DNA of 64,000 nt from Lachnospiraceae bacterium (GCA_022792335.1 JAAWAV010000008.1:62001-126000); one strand, 5' to 3'; shown: positions 6,723-16,588, numbered from the stretch's first letter. Made by a program: numbers and translations. The notes: generated from the sequence alone by a model not told the origin.

Positions 6723-9599
6723 TTAATCGGATACATGATTCAAATCTGCATCTGCCGCATGATTATTTTCCAGGATAGAATCCAGGGTAATATAACCGAA
6801 GCAATAGCTTAAAATCTGTTCCGACAAAGCTCCTGAATAACTGGAGCCATAGCCGTTTGGAATCGCCACAGAAAGAGCGATTTTAGGGGATTCCGACGGC
6901 GCATATGCGATAAAGGTTGCGTGGTTTGCCCGTCCTTTGGACTGCTCTGCTGTACCAGACTTGGCAGAAAAACCGACTTCATTTAAAATCCGGGAATCCT
7001 TGAAATTCCGGGCAAAAGTCCCGTTGGGACCGACAACCTCCTGCATTCCGGCTTGAATGACATCCCAGGTAGACTGGGCTAAATCAACATGATGTTCAAT
7101 GTTTGGCGCATATTCCCGCACCAACTCTCCGTCACTTTTCTGAATTTTAGAAACCAGACTGTATTTATAAAGGTTTCCCTTGCTGGCCAACGTGGTCACA
7201 TATCTGGAAAGGTGGACAGCGGCATAAGTATGAGTTCCCTGTCCGATACAGGAAGGAATCGGGTTCTGATCCGTAATATGAGGAGAACTTTCTGCAATCT
7301 CAATTCCAGATTTTTCTCCAAGGCCAAACATAGAGGCATATTTCTGAATGGTTGCGATACCCTGATTCCCGCTGTAATCTCCGCCGGACTGGGAAATTAG
7401 CCATCCGATTTCACAGAAATAGTAGTTGCAGGACTGAGCGATGGCGTGAATCACGTCCAGATTTCCATGTCCTGACGTATTCCAACATCGCAGATGAAGT
7501 CCCTGACGCTCAAAAGTTCCCGTATCGTCAATGATTGTATCTTTGGAAACCACGCCCTCTTCCAGTCCGATGACGGAAGTCAGTACTTTGAAAATCGAAC
7601 CGGGGGCGGTTTCTACCTGAGTAGCCCTGTTTAAAAAAGGCTGACTCAAATCATTGTAGAGACTCCAGTAGTAATCCGCGTCTATGGATCCGGAAAACCG
7701 GTTGATATCGTAGCCGGGATAAGTAACCAGGGCCAGCACCTCGCCGGTGTTCGGATCTGTGAGCACACAGGAAGCTGAACAGGGATCCAGGGCAAGCTGC
7801 GCCGGCGTCAGTTCCATGTTGGAGATTTTTTCTTTCAGAAAATTATAGGCGGTTTCTTCATTTCCGGAAGTCAAAGAGGCGATAGAAGTCTCATCCCGAA
7901 CCAGAACGCCCTGCTCAAACAGGCAAAGGCAAAGCTCTCTTCCCGTTACAACATTGTCATAAATCAGATATTTATAAATCAACTTCTGGAAACCGGTATC
8001 GGCATCCATGGCCGCCATCAAAGTGTCAATCAGAACACGGAAAGTATCGTCGGTACTGGCGTATTTGGTGTCCGAATCCAGCTTTTCCGGATCAATCCAC
8101 CCCTCTTCCACTGCATGATAGAGGAAGGTACGGAAACTAACCGTTTCATTGACCCAACCCATATAGATATCGTCCGCAGTGGTAAAAGAACCCTCCAGGA
8201 AAAAGGCCTGGTCTCTCATATAATCAAAAATATAATCCTGGTAATCCTGCATATCCGCACTGCACTGGTCAAAAGCCGGCGCAACTTCACTTAAAAGCTG
8301 AGAAGAAATGGCCGGAAGGACGGAAGCCTTTCTGGAAACATAGCGATCATAAATGCTTTGCTCCAGAGCGGAGCCATTCGCAAAATGCTCCATAGACAGA
8401 ATATGGTTATTGATAAATTGAAAATAAGCGTCTCTGACCGGGATTTCGATTTTGGAAGCATCTGTATCTTCCGTTACCACATAAGTAGGGTCATTGTTGA
8501 GCCTCTGTACCAGAATACCGGCCAGATTCTGTTCAATCAGATGATAGATGCCCACCTGCAGATCCCGATCAATGCTCAGATAGACATCATTTCCAGTCTC
8601 CGGTTCCACCGTATCCGTAATTTCCAGAATCCTTCCCTCACTATCCAGATACATGGTCTGACTGCCTTTGACTCCGGAAAGTTCCAGCTCCATGGCTGAC
8701 TCAATGCCAGACTTTCCAATGATATCTCCCAGCTCATAACTTTCATCAAGGGTTTTTAACTCCTCCAGCTCGTCCGCGTCGGCTTGTCCCGTATAACCAA
8801 GAATATGAGAAAAGGCAAAACTGTCATTATAAATCCGGACCGTTTTTTCTTCTACATTGACGTCTTTCAGATCTCCGGAGTTTTCCTTGATATCAGCCAC
8901 GGTCTCCAGCTTGATATCAGAAGCGACCGTCACCGCATCATAACGGCGGAACGCATTTAAGGTCATGGCATAACGGATGTTCAGCATTTTTAAGGCTGTT
9001 GCGTTATCCACCTCATAAGTGGTTTTATCAGCATTCTGCCCAATGCCGTATCGCTCCTTCAAAGACTCAAATAACTCCGACGCCGACACATCGGAAGGAT
9101 ATTTTCCATCTTTATCATCCAGTTCCTCCACACTTTTCAGACCGTAGACATCCCTGAGAAAGCGAAGGCGCTCGTCCTCGCTTCTGGTCGTATACTGAAG
9201 TTCTCCAGTTTCGTCCAGAGCCAAAGACAGGGAAGTAGCCAGAGTTTCGCCGTGCTTTTCGAGGATCGGAATCAGACGGAGCAACATCTCGTTCCGTTCA
9301 TAACCGTTTTTGTAATAACCGGAATCCCCGATGGAGACGGCATAGGCCAGCTTGCTGTAGGCCAGAAGATTTCCGTTCCTGTCATAGATATTTCCTCTGG
9401 TGCCGGAAGTCCGGACTTTATTTAAGGTTTTCTGGACATAATTGTCCTGATAACTGGCCCCATTCACAATCTGAAGCCGAAACAGGCGCATGACAAGAGC
9501 GCTGAACATGGCAACAAAGAAAATACTCACCACGAACAGCCTGGATTTTACTACTTTTTTTATCCCGCTTATCAATAATTCCCATAATTCACTAAACAA
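6723..9599 (-). CDS. mrdA: Class B penicillin-binding protein 2 with large internal insertion
   Basis: A cross-linking transpeptidase paired with RodA for elongation. One N-terminal membrane helix is followed by the pedestal/dimerisation domain (RGNIYDRNGNLLA). Active-site motifs are SIFK (about residue 669), SCN (about 725) and KSGTAEQ (about 881). About 230 residues are inserted between the first transpeptidase strands (LSIDRDLQVGIYHL) and PNTGEVLALVTYPGYD, making the protein much longer than the 600-700 residues of most PBP2s. The track start at 9671 overlaps mreD by 80 bases. I prefer TTG 9599, which has AAGGAG 11 bases upstream and overlaps the mreD stop by 8 bases; the exact start is uncertain. 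Confidence 0.9.
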   Translation of the reverse strand: MFSELWELLISGIKKVVKSRLFVVSIFFVAMFSALVMRLFRLQIVNGASYQDNYVQKTLNKVRTSGTRGNIYDRNGNLLAYSKLAYAVSIGDSGYYKNGYERNEMLLRLIPILEKHGETLATSLSLALDETGELQYTTRSEDERLRFLRDVYGLKSVEELDDKDGKYPSDVSASELFESLKERYGIGQNADKTTYEVDNATALKMLNIRYAMTLNAFRRYDAVTVASDIKLETVADIKENSGDLKDVNVEEKTVRIYNDSFAFSHILGYTGQADADELEELKTLDESYELGDIIGKSGIESAMELELSGVKGSQTMYLDSEGRILEITDTVEPETGNDVYLSIDRDLQVGIYHLIEQNLAGILVQRLNNDPTYVVTEDTDASKIEIPVRDAYFQFINNHILSMEHFANGSALEQSIYDRYVSRKASVLPAISSQLLSEVAPAFDQCSADMQDYQDYIFDYMRDQAFFLEGSFTTADDIYMGWVNETVSFRTFLYHAVEEGWIDPEKLDSDTKYASTDDTFRVLIDTLMAAMDADTGFQKLIYKYLIYDNVVTGRELCLCLFEQGVLVRDETSIASLTSGNEETAYNFLKEKISNMELTPAQLALDPCSASCVLTDPNTGEVLALVTYPGYDINRFSGSIDADYYWSLYNDLSQPFLNRATQVETAPGSIFKVLTSVIGLEEGVVSKDTIIDDTGTFERQGLHLRCWNTSGHGNLDVIHAIAQSCNYYFCEIGWLISQSGGDYSGNQGIATIQKYASMFGLGEKSGIEIAESSPHITDQNPIPSCIGQGTHTYAAVHLSRYVTTLASKGNLYKYSLVSKIQKSDGELVREYAPNIEHHVDLAQSTWDVIQAGMQEVVGPNGTFARNFKDSRILNEVGFSAKSGTAEQSKGRANHATFIAYAPSESPKIALSVAIPNGYGSSYSGALSEQILSYCFGYITLDSILENNHAADADLNHVSD

Positions 9600-10119
9600 A
9601 TTTTGCCGCACTCCTTCGCTCTGATTCTTCCAGTCTGTAGTTAATAGAGGATATGATTTGGTAAATAACACTGGTAAGTACCGTCGTGTAAATCACCTCC
9701 GGCAGGATAATATGAAGCAGATAATAGACAAAATTCAGACGATTCCGAATGAGGAACTGGAATACGTAGAAATATCCGCCGTAAAACAGACTGCAAAGTG
9801 CAGTGACAAACAGAGGAAACAGGATATAGTCTGAATAAAGCCACTGATGGAGTACTCCGTTCACATAACCAATCAAAATAAAAATAGCCATATGAAAACC
9901 CACCGTACTTATAGAAGCAACATCCATCAGAAATCCGCAGGCGACTCCCACAGCCATTCCCTGATTTTTTCCATTCATAAAGCCAAAAGCCACTGTGATA
10001 ATCAACAGGATATTTGGAACTGTATCAATCAGAGGACTGTTTGCAAACAGTCCAAACTGTAAAAGGAAACCTGCCAATATAATCAATGCCGTTATAAAAA
10101 TTCGCTTAAATCGTCTCAA
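9592..10119 (-). CDS. mreD: Rod shape-determining membrane protein MreD
   Basis: 175 residues, almost entirely hydrophobic, with five to six predicted helices. The position between mreC and PBP2 identifies it. MreD bridges MreC to the RodA/PBP2 elongation machinery. The start overlaps the mreC stop by 4 bases (ATGA), indicating translational coupling. Sequence motifs in this family are weak, so the call rests on hydropathy plus context. Confidence 0.9.
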   Translation of the reverse strand: MRRFKRIFITALIILAGFLLQFGLFANSPLIDTVPNILLIITVAFGFMNGKNQGMAVGVACGFLMDVASISTVGFHMAIFILIGYVNGVLHQWLYSDYILFPLFVTALCSLFYGGYFYVFQFLIRNRLNFVYYLLHIILPEVIYTTVLTSVIYQIISSINYRLEESERRSAAKFV

Positions 10120-11072
10120 GGCTGACTCTCCTCGCTTGCTGTCTGAGATTCTTCCGCCGTCTGCGTCTCCGCTACCGGAGTTTCCCTGCTTGCCTCCGGG
10201 GGCTCTTCCTCTGTACCAGGCTGATCTTCACCGGTTACTTTTAAAGTTTTGATCACAAGAACCGTCTGGAGATGACCAAAGTCCACCGCTGGAATCAAAT
10301 AACCGGATTTGGTTACATTGTTACTATCGACCTGAATCTCCTGCGCATAACCGATGAGGATATTGGGAAGATATTTATCACTGATGTTGGAGGTGACGAT
10401 TTTATCGTCATCCCAGATATTATCATTTTTATCAATATAACTGATGCGAAGCTTTCCTTCCGCATAAAGCTGCAAATCTCCGGATACAATGCAGGCATCC
10501 CCGGAGTTTAGAGACATGGCGCTGACGTTGCTGTCATCGTCAATGATGGAACGGACTTTTGCAAAATTCTTTCCCACATCAGTGACGATACCTACCAGAC
10601 CACCATCGGCGATGACGTTCATGTTCCTTTCAATACCATCCTCCGAGCCTTTGTCGATGACGAAGGAATGATACCAGTTTCCGGCTTCTTTCTGAATGAT
10701 CCGGGCTCCAGTGGTCTCATAGTCTGTATATTGGCCTTTCAACTCAAAGAGTTCTCTGAGTTCCTGAAGCTCCACCTGTCCCTGCTGGTAATTGCCGATA
10801 TCCTCCTTTAACGCCGCCAATTCCTCTTTCAACTGCTGGTTTTCCGCTCTGGCTTCCTCCAGGCTCTGATAGTCATAGGCCGTATCCGCAAAACTGCTGC
10901 CCAGACGGTTCAGGCCCTTCTGCATAGGGGTGAGTACAGAATTTACGATATTGGTAACCGGGCTTAAAAATCCCGGACGGAAATATCCCACGACCAGAAG
11001 TATGACGCAAAGCAGCATCAGGATAAATAAAAGATACCTGGCCGGAAGGGAAAATTTCTTTTTGTCTTTCAT
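10116..11072 (-). CDS. mreC: Rod shape-determining protein MreC
   Basis: 318 residues. There is one N-terminal membrane helix (about 11-30), a coiled coil around residues 65-110 (SLEEARAENQQLKEELAALKE), and the MreC beta domain (GSEDGIERNMNVIADGGLVG). A Glu/Thr/Ser-rich tail of about 45 residues ends the protein. MreC is the periplasm-facing scaffold for PBP2. Its ATG directly abuts the radC stop codon (TAG then ATG), so mreB, usually between radC and mreC, is absent here. Confidence 0.94.
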   Translation of the reverse strand: MKDKKKFSLPARYLLFILMLLCVILLVVGYFRPGFLSPVTNIVNSVLTPMQKGLNRLGSSFADTAYDYQSLEEARAENQQLKEELAALKEDIGNYQQGQVELQELRELFELKGQYTDYETTGARIIQKEAGNWYHSFVIDKGSEDGIERNMNVIADGGLVGIVTDVGKNFAKVRSIIDDDSNVSAMSLNSGDACIVSGDLQLYAEGKLRISYIDKNDNIWDDDKIVTSNISDKYLPNILIGYAQEIQVDSNNVTKSGYLIPAVDFGHLQTVLVIKTLKVTGEDQPGTEEEPPEASRETPVAETQTAEESQTASEESQP

Positions 11073-11765
11073 CTATAGCAATCCTCGTTCTTTTAAACTG
11101 ATATAACAATTATCTCCAATAATCAGATGATCCAGAAGCGCGATTCCGATGAGAATCCCGGCCCTGGTAACCCGCTTGGTCACCAGAACATCCTCTTCAC
11201 TTGGTTCCGGATCTCCGCTGGGATGATTATGGAGAAGAATGATACTGACGGCCTGATATTTGAGCGCATCCAGAAAAATTTCTCTGGGGGAAATCAGCGC
11301 CTCATTGACCGTACCCACAGAAAGGACGATTTCCTTTATAAAATGTCCTTTGGTATCCAGAAATACGGCTCGGAGCTCTTCTTTTTCTCTGTGGCGCATT
11401 TCTTCCATAAAATAAGCTGCCACGCCTTCCGGAGAATGAAACGCCTGCTCCCTGGTGGTTCTGCTCCGGCTCATACGTTTCGCCAGCTCACCGATACAGG
11501 AAAGCTGCGTGGCTTTCACATCTCCAATGCCGGAAACTTTCTGAAATTCACTGAAAGTCAGGTGATAGAGTCCCAAAAGACCGCCATAAGGAGCACAAAG
11601 CTCCAGGATCTGTCTGGCAGTTTCCAGGGCGCCCTGCCCTCTGGTTCCAGTGCGGAGAATCACTGCCAAAAGCTCCGCATCAGTAAGACCAGCCGGTCCG
11701 GACGCCTGACATTTTTCATAAGGGCGTTCAGAAACCGGAAGGTCACGGATAATGTTTCTTGTCAT
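11073..11765 (-). CDS. radC: RadC / JAB1-MPN domain protein
   Basis: 230 residues. An N-terminal UPF0758/helix-hairpin-helix region (SGIGDVKATQL) is followed by a JAMM metalloprotease-like domain with HNHPSGDPEPSEED and the upstream EELRAVFLD. The zinc-binding residues are intact. RadC was once linked to repair, but its biochemical role remains unsettled. In Clostridia it commonly heads the mre/min operon, as here. Confidence 0.93.
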   Translation of the reverse strand: MTRNIIRDLPVSERPYEKCQASGPAGLTDAELLAVILRTGTRGQGALETARQILELCAPYGGLLGLYHLTFSEFQKVSGIGDVKATQLSCIGELAKRMSRSRTTREQAFHSPEGVAAYFMEEMRHREKEELRAVFLDTKGHFIKEIVLSVGTVNEALISPREIFLDALKYQAVSIILLHNHPSGDPEPSEEDVLVTKRVTRAGILIGIALLDHLIIGDNCYISLKERGLL

Positions 11766-11815
11766 GACTTGCCTGCCTCCTCTTTGTTTTGAAGTCAGGC
11801 CGGATGTCGATTCTT

Positions 11816-12070
11816 TTAAAGCAGCCGGTAAATCACAATGGCGATGATCATCCCGAGGATTCCGGCAATGGTAATTTTAATCGTCAGAGCAAAAGTAATC
11901 GTCAAAATCCCCAGATCCAAAATCATAGGACTGGCAAGGCCAAAGGTTTGTCCGAAATTTAACCACTGGAATGCGGAAATATCCCCCAGCAAATGTCCGA
12001 GAAAACCCCCAAGCACAATCCCAGACAGAATCAAAATCAAGAGGGACCACTTGCTTTTTGCTGTCCTCAT
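11816..12070 (-). CDS. DUF4321 family membrane protein
   Basis: 84 residues with two to three predicted helices (SLLILILSGIVLGGFLGHLLG and the hydrophobic C-terminal half). It matches the DUF4321 family, which usually precedes radC/mreB in Clostridia; function is unknown. It is the first gene of the shape operon. AGGAG is present about ten bases before the ATG. Maf, often between this gene and radC in relatives, is not present. Confidence 0.8.
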   Translation of the reverse strand: MRTAKSKWSLLILILSGIVLGGFLGHLLGDISAFQWLNFGQTFGLASPMILDLGILTITFALTIKITIAGILGMIIAIVIYRLL

Positions 12071-12249
12071 TTGATGCTGTTCTCCTGTTTTCCTAAAAAA
12101 CTCTCCATTTCCAAAAATTTACTACCTATCAGTTTATCATAATTTTAAACACATGTACACTAAAAAACGAAATCTTAAGGAATCTTAAGGATTTTCTCAT
12201 AAAACACCCGAATTTTTCATAAAACGACTCCGCAGGGCGACACCGTTCC
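12071..12249 (-). promoter_or_regulatory. Probable promoter region of the shape/division operon
   Basis: A 179-bp gap upstream of the DUF4321 gene. On the minus strand TTTAGT, 17 bases and TATGAT form a plausible weak promoter near 12137-12165. AATCTTAAGG is repeated in tandem at 12171-12190, just upstream of that promoter. The repeat could be an activator or operator site; no regulator is identified. Confidence 0.4.
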
Positions 12250-13536
12250 TTACAAAGCGATCAGGTTCGCCTCGAGAAGCTTTTGAGCGGAAGAGAGAAT
12301 CCCAAACTTTGCATGATACCAGGTCAATCCTCCCTGAAAAAACACCGTGTAGGGAGGCTTTAGAGGTCCGTCTGCAGAAAGTTCGATCGAAGAACCCTGA
12401 ACAAAAGCGCCTGCTGCCATAATCACGTCACAGTCATAACCGGGCATGGCCCAGGGCTCCGGAGTGACAAAGGAATCCACAGGCGCAGCCGCCTGGATAC
12501 CGAGACAGAAAGCTTTTAATGCTTCTTTAGAACCAAGATCCACTGCCTGGATGATATCATGACGCGCTGTTTTGCAGGTGGGGAATGTAGGAAACCCTAA
12601 GCGTTCGTAAAGAGCAGCCGCAAAAATCGCTCCTTTCACTGCGCCGGCCGTTACAGTTGGCGCCAGGAAAAACCCTTGGTAAAGTGTCTGAGAAAGTCCG
12701 AGGCTGGCGCCTACTTCTTTTCCAAGACCGGGAGCACTTAACCGGAAAGCCGCCTGCTCCACGTATTCTTCTTTTCCCACAAGATAACCGCCGCAAGGAG
12801 CCAGACCGCCGCCCGGATTTTTAATCAAAGATCCCACGCACAAATCCGCGCCCACATCGGTCGGTTCCACAGGTTCTGTAAACTCTCCATAACAGTTGTC
12901 CACCATGCAGATGATATCCGTTTTTTTGGATTTAAGGAATGCAATCAGCTCTCCGATGGAGGCGACAGACAGGGTCGGCCTTGTGGCATATCCCTTGGAG
13001 CGCTGAATGGTAGCCATTTTTGTCCGGCTGTTTATGGCGCGTCCAATGGCGTCAAAATCAAAAGAACCATCCTCTTTTAAATCTGCCTGGGCATAGGAGA
13101 CGCCGTATTCTTTCAGAGAACCTTTGGAGGGCCGGATTCCAATCACCTCCTCTAAGGTATCATAGGGGCGTCCCACCGGAGAAAGCAGTTCATCTCCCGG
13201 CCGTAAGTTGGCGGAAAGGGCTACATGCAGCGCGTGGGTGCCGCATGTAATCTGCGGTCGCACCAGAGCAGCTTCAGCATGAAAGACATCCGCATAAATC
13301 TGTTCCAGAGTCTCCCGCCCCAGGTCATTGTAACCGTATCCGGTGGAACCGGAAAAATGTGCTTCCGCCACCCGGTTTTTCTGCATGGCAGAAAGGACTT
13401 TCATCTGATTATATTCAGCAATCTGATCGATGGCGTCAAACCGATCTTTCAGAACAGTTTCTATTTCTTTTCCCAGGGCCAGAAGTTTCTCATCAAGCCC
13501 CAGGGAAGCGTACATATCCGTCAATCGTTTCATCAT
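12250..13536 (-). CDS. Methionine gamma-lyase family PLP enzyme (YnbB-like)
   Basis: 428 residues. It resembles the PLP fold-type I family once called aluminium resistance protein (YnbB). The PLP-lysine region is VGSLIKNPGGGLAPCGGY, and the phosphate-binding motif is TCGTHALHVAL. Substrate in these homologues is not well established; a C-S lyase role on sulfur amino acids is inferred. It follows miaA, as in many Firmicutes, where hfq often lies between; hfq is not present here. Two consecutive ATGs lie at the start, and the second (13533) has slightly better spacing to GAGGG. Confidence 0.82.
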   Translation of the reverse strand: MMKRLTDMYASLGLDEKLLALGKEIETVLKDRFDAIDQIAEYNQMKVLSAMQKNRVAEAHFSGSTGYGYNDLGRETLEQIYADVFHAEAALVRPQITCGTHALHVALSANLRPGDELLSPVGRPYDTLEEVIGIRPSKGSLKEYGVSYAQADLKEDGSFDFDAIGRAINSRTKMATIQRSKGYATRPTLSVASIGELIAFLKSKKTDIICMVDNCYGEFTEPVEPTDVGADLCVGSLIKNPGGGLAPCGGYLVGKEEYVEQAAFRLSAPGLGKEVGASLGLSQTLYQGFFLAPTVTAGAVKGAIFAAALYERLGFPTFPTCKTARHDIIQAVDLGSKEALKAFCLGIQAAAPVDSFVTPEPWAMPGYDCDVIMAAGAFVQGSSIELSADGPLKPPYTVFFQGGLTWYHAKFGILSSAQKLLEANLIAL

Positions 13537-13569
13537 AAATCCCTCATTTGATATTGTATGATTTCAAAA

Positions 13570-14523
13570 TCATTCACAAAAACTTTTGTATAATCCTCTG
13601 TTCCGAAGGATTCCGGCAAGTTCCTCCAAAATCTCCTCTTCCGTTTTTCCATCCATAAAAAGCCAGTCTGTCTGCCGCTCTCTTTTAAACCAGGTAAGCT
13701 GGCGCTTTGCAAAATGCCTGGTATCCCGCTTTAAAATGCGGACAGCCTCTTCATAAGGGATTTCTCCCTCCAGAAAGCGGAACAGCTCTTTATAGCCAAG
13801 CCCCTGCATGGAAACCATGTCTTTGGTAAGTCCCATGGCTTTTAACTGTTTCACTTCTTCGAGAAGTCCTGCTTTTAACATTTCTTCCACTCGTAGATCG
13901 ATTCTTTTGTAAAGCTCTGTCCGGTCCCGATTTAAAATCACATAGGCAAATTGGTAGGGAGATACTTTTTCCCGCTCTGTCTGATTGTGTTCAGAGATAG
14001 GCGTCCCCGTTTTTTCATGGAACTCCAGAGCGCGAATGACCCGTTTGACATTATGTTCGTGAATGACTTTCGCCGCCTGCGGATCCCGCTCCTGCAAAAG
14101 GCTGTGGAGATAGGCGCTTCCCCGCTCCGCCGCCAGACGTTCCAAATGTTCTCTGTAGGAAAAGTCAGCGTCATTCTCTGTAAAATCAATCTGATATAAT
14201 AAGGCCTGAATATAAAACCCGGTGCCGCCTGTCAGAATGGGGAGCCTTCCCCGTCCATAGATTTCCGACATGGCAGCTTCGGCCATTTCCTGAAACCGGA
14301 CCACATGGAACGATTCCCTTGGATCCAGTACGTCAATCAGATGGTGGGGGACTCCCGCCATTTCTTCTTTCGTAACCTTCGCGGAACCGATGTCCATTCC
14401 CTTATAAATCTGCATGGAATCGGCGCTAATGATCTCTCCGTGAAATCGTTTGGCCGCTTTCACGGAAAGGGAGGTTTTCCCCACGGCTGTGGGGCCAGTT
14501 AGAATCAGTAACGGTGGTTTCAT
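13570..14523 (-). CDS. miaA: tRNA dimethylallyltransferase
   Basis: 317 residues. It transfers a dimethylallyl group from DMAPP to N6 of A37 in tRNAs reading UNN codons. Walker A-like GPTAVGKTS is at residues 9-17. The catalytic Asp is in SADSMQIYKGMDIGSAK, and the GGTGFYIQALL motif is intact. It lies one base downstream of mutL. MiaB, which acts on its product, is encoded in the same run at 20.3 kb. Confidence 0.96.
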   Translation of the reverse strand: MKPPLLILTGPTAVGKTSLSVKAAKRFHGEIISADSMQIYKGMDIGSAKVTKEEMAGVPHHLIDVLDPRESFHVVRFQEMAEAAMSEIYGRGRLPILTGGTGFYIQALLYQIDFTENDADFSYREHLERLAAERGSAYLHSLLQERDPQAAKVIHEHNVKRVIRALEFHEKTGTPISEHNQTEREKVSPYQFAYVILNRDRTELYKRIDLRVEEMLKAGLLEEVKQLKAMGLTKDMVSMQGLGYKELFRFLEGEIPYEEAVRILKRDTRHFAKRQLTWFKRERQTDWLFMDGKTEEEILEELAGILRNRGLYKSFCE

Positions 14524-14524
14524 A

Positions 14525-16588
14525 TCAAATAATCCTTTTGAATTTTTTTTCCAGTTCTCTTCTGCTCATGGAAATGATGGTGGGTCTTCCGTGGGGACAG
14601 GCATAAGGGTTTTCCAGAGTCAAAAGCTCGTCAATCAAAGCCTCCGCTTCCAGGTGAGAAAGGGAATCGCCGCCTTTTACTGCTGCCTTACAGCTCATAG
14701 AAGCCAGCTTTTCCAGAAGCAGTTCACCGGATTCTTTGGAAAACTCATCGGAAAGACTGTCCAAAAGCTCCAGAAGCAGTTCTTTCTGAGCAATTCCATA
14801 AAGGTTTGCCGGAACAGCGCTGACGGCATACTCTTTTCCGCCGAAAGGTTCGATCTCAAAGCCCATCTGTGAAAACCGCTCCTGAAACCGGGTAAGAATT
14901 TCCTCCTCCCTCGTATTCAACGTCAGAAGAATGGGCGGGCTTACCATCTGGCTGTAGATCGCTTTTTCAGTAAGCTGCTTTACCAGCCGCTCATAAAGCA
15001 CTTTCTCGTGGGCCGCATGCTGATCGACAATGAAAAGTTCCTCTTTGTACTGGATAAGCCAGTAAGTATCAAAAAGCTGACCGATAAACTGATACTGGGT
15101 TCTGGCTTGAGGAGAAAGAAGCTTCTCATCAAAAAGTTCTCTTTGCGTATAAAGATTCTCTGGACGCAAGGAGGATTCTAAAGCCTCTTTGTTGGAACTA
15201 CGATCAGAAGATTCCTGGCCAGAATAGGAAGCTGCGCTGGACACAGAGGCGACAGGATGCGTCGCCAAAGAAGGCGCGTGATAGGAAGCGACAGGCTCCC
15301 GCAGATATCCCGGAGGGTCTGTCGGAGGAATGGCCGAGGCCAGGCTTCGTTTTACTTCAAAAGGCTCCGGTCCACGTTCCGCCCGCCCGAAAATCTTCTG
15401 GTTTTTGAAAGCGTCTAAAGTTCCTGGCTCCCTTTGAAGTTTTGCAGGCTTGTCCTCAGAGCGCTTCTGGTTTTCTGAAGAACCGGAACTTTCAGACTGC
15501 TTCTGATAGTCCGGAAGTTCCAAACGTCCGGCGTATTCCTGTTTTTTTGCAGTGGAGGAGGATCCGGCAGATTCAGAGAGAGAAACCTTTCGGATCAGTT
15601 CCTTTCCGGAGAGCGTCTCCTTCACGGCATCCCGGATCAGATTGTAAATCTCTTCCTGGTTACTGAAACGAAGTTCCATTTTGGAAGGATGGACATTGAC
15701 ATCCAGAAGTTCCGGATGAATCTTCAGATGAAGGACCACAAATGGATACTTGTGCTGCATCAGATAAGAATGATAGCCGTCCTCGATGGCTTTATTTATC
15801 AGACTGCTTTTGATGTAGCGTCCGTTGATAAAATAATTTTCATAGGTTCTGTTTCCTCTGGAAATTAAGGGTTTCCCGAGAAAGCCGCTCAGTTGTACTT
15901 GCTCCTCTGTTCTTTCGATTGGCAGCAGGTTTCCCGCAATCTCCCGGCCGAAAATCATATAGATGAGATCGTTTAGATTCCGATTTCCAGTCGTATGAAG
16001 TCGATTTTGGTTATTTTGAATAAACCGGATGGAGATATCCGGCCTGGAAAGCGCTATCCGCTCGATCAGACTGCTGATATAGGCTCCCTCCGTCTGAGGC
16101 GATTTCAAAAATTTCTTTCTGGCGGGCGTGTTGTAAAAGAGTTCCCGTACCAGAAAGGTAGTCCCCTCTGGGGCGCCGATTTCCTCCATGGAAATCTCCT
16201 CTCCGCCATGAATCTGATAATGGGATCCTGTAAGTTCTCCGGCCGTCTTGGTAATCAGTTCTACGCGCGCGACGGCAGCGATGCTGGAGAGCGCTTCACC
16301 ACGAAATCCCAGGGAAGAGACTGTCAGAAGATCCAGAGCCGTATGGATTTTACTGGTGGCGTGACGTAAAAAAGCAGTTGCAATCTGCGATTTTTCGATA
16401 CCACACCCATTATCTGTCACTCGGACAAAAGAAATCCCACCGTTCCGGATTTCCACGGTCACTGCCGTAGCTCCTGCGTCAATGGCATTCTCCAAAAGCT
16501 CTTTGACCACAGAAGAAGGGCGGTCGATGACCTCGCCCGCCGCGATCTGATTGATGGTTTCCTGACTCAGAACCTTAATTTCCGGCAT
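14525..16588 (-). CDS. mutL: DNA mismatch repair endonuclease MutL
   Basis: 687 residues from ATG 16588, chosen over the track's upstream start because AAAGGAG lies close by and MPEIKVLSQETINQIAAGEV is the standard MutL start. The GHKL ATPase motifs are ELLENAIDAGA, VTDNGCGI and RGEAL. The endonuclease motif DQHAAHEKVLYE fits DQHA(X)2E(X)4E, and SCKAAVK and CPHGRPT complete the metal site. This is therefore a nicking-type MutL, as expected without MutH. The 350-500 linker is low-complexity and variable. MutS lies 50 bases upstream. Confidence 0.97.
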   Translation of the reverse strand: MPEIKVLSQETINQIAAGEVIDRPSSVVKELLENAIDAGATAVTVEIRNGGISFVRVTDNGCGIEKSQIATAFLRHATSKIHTALDLLTVSSLGFRGEALSSIAAVARVELITKTAGELTGSHYQIHGGEEISMEEIGAPEGTTFLVRELFYNTPARKKFLKSPQTEGAYISSLIERIALSRPDISIRFIQNNQNRLHTTGNRNLNDLIYMIFGREIAGNLLPIERTEEQVQLSGFLGKPLISRGNRTYENYFINGRYIKSSLINKAIEDGYHSYLMQHKYPFVVLHLKIHPELLDVNVHPSKMELRFSNQEEIYNLIRDAVKETLSGKELIRKVSLSESAGSSSTAKKQEYAGRLELPDYQKQSESSGSSENQKRSEDKPAKLQREPGTLDAFKNQKIFGRAERGPEPFEVKRSLASAIPPTDPPGYLREPVASYHAPSLATHPVASVSSAASYSGQESSDRSSNKEALESSLRPENLYTQRELFDEKLLSPQARTQYQFIGQLFDTYWLIQYKEELFIVDQHAAHEKVLYERLVKQLTEKAIYSQMVSPPILLTLNTREEEILTRFQERFSQMGFEIEPFGGKEYAVSAVPANLYGIAQKELLLELLDSLSDEFSKESGELLLEKLASMSCKAAVKGGDSLSHLEAEALIDELLTLENPYACPHGRPTIISMSRRELEKKFKRII

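Noticed and set aside
11127-11792. 221-codon plus-strand ORF
   Set aside because: Antisense to radC; composition typical of a shadow frame.
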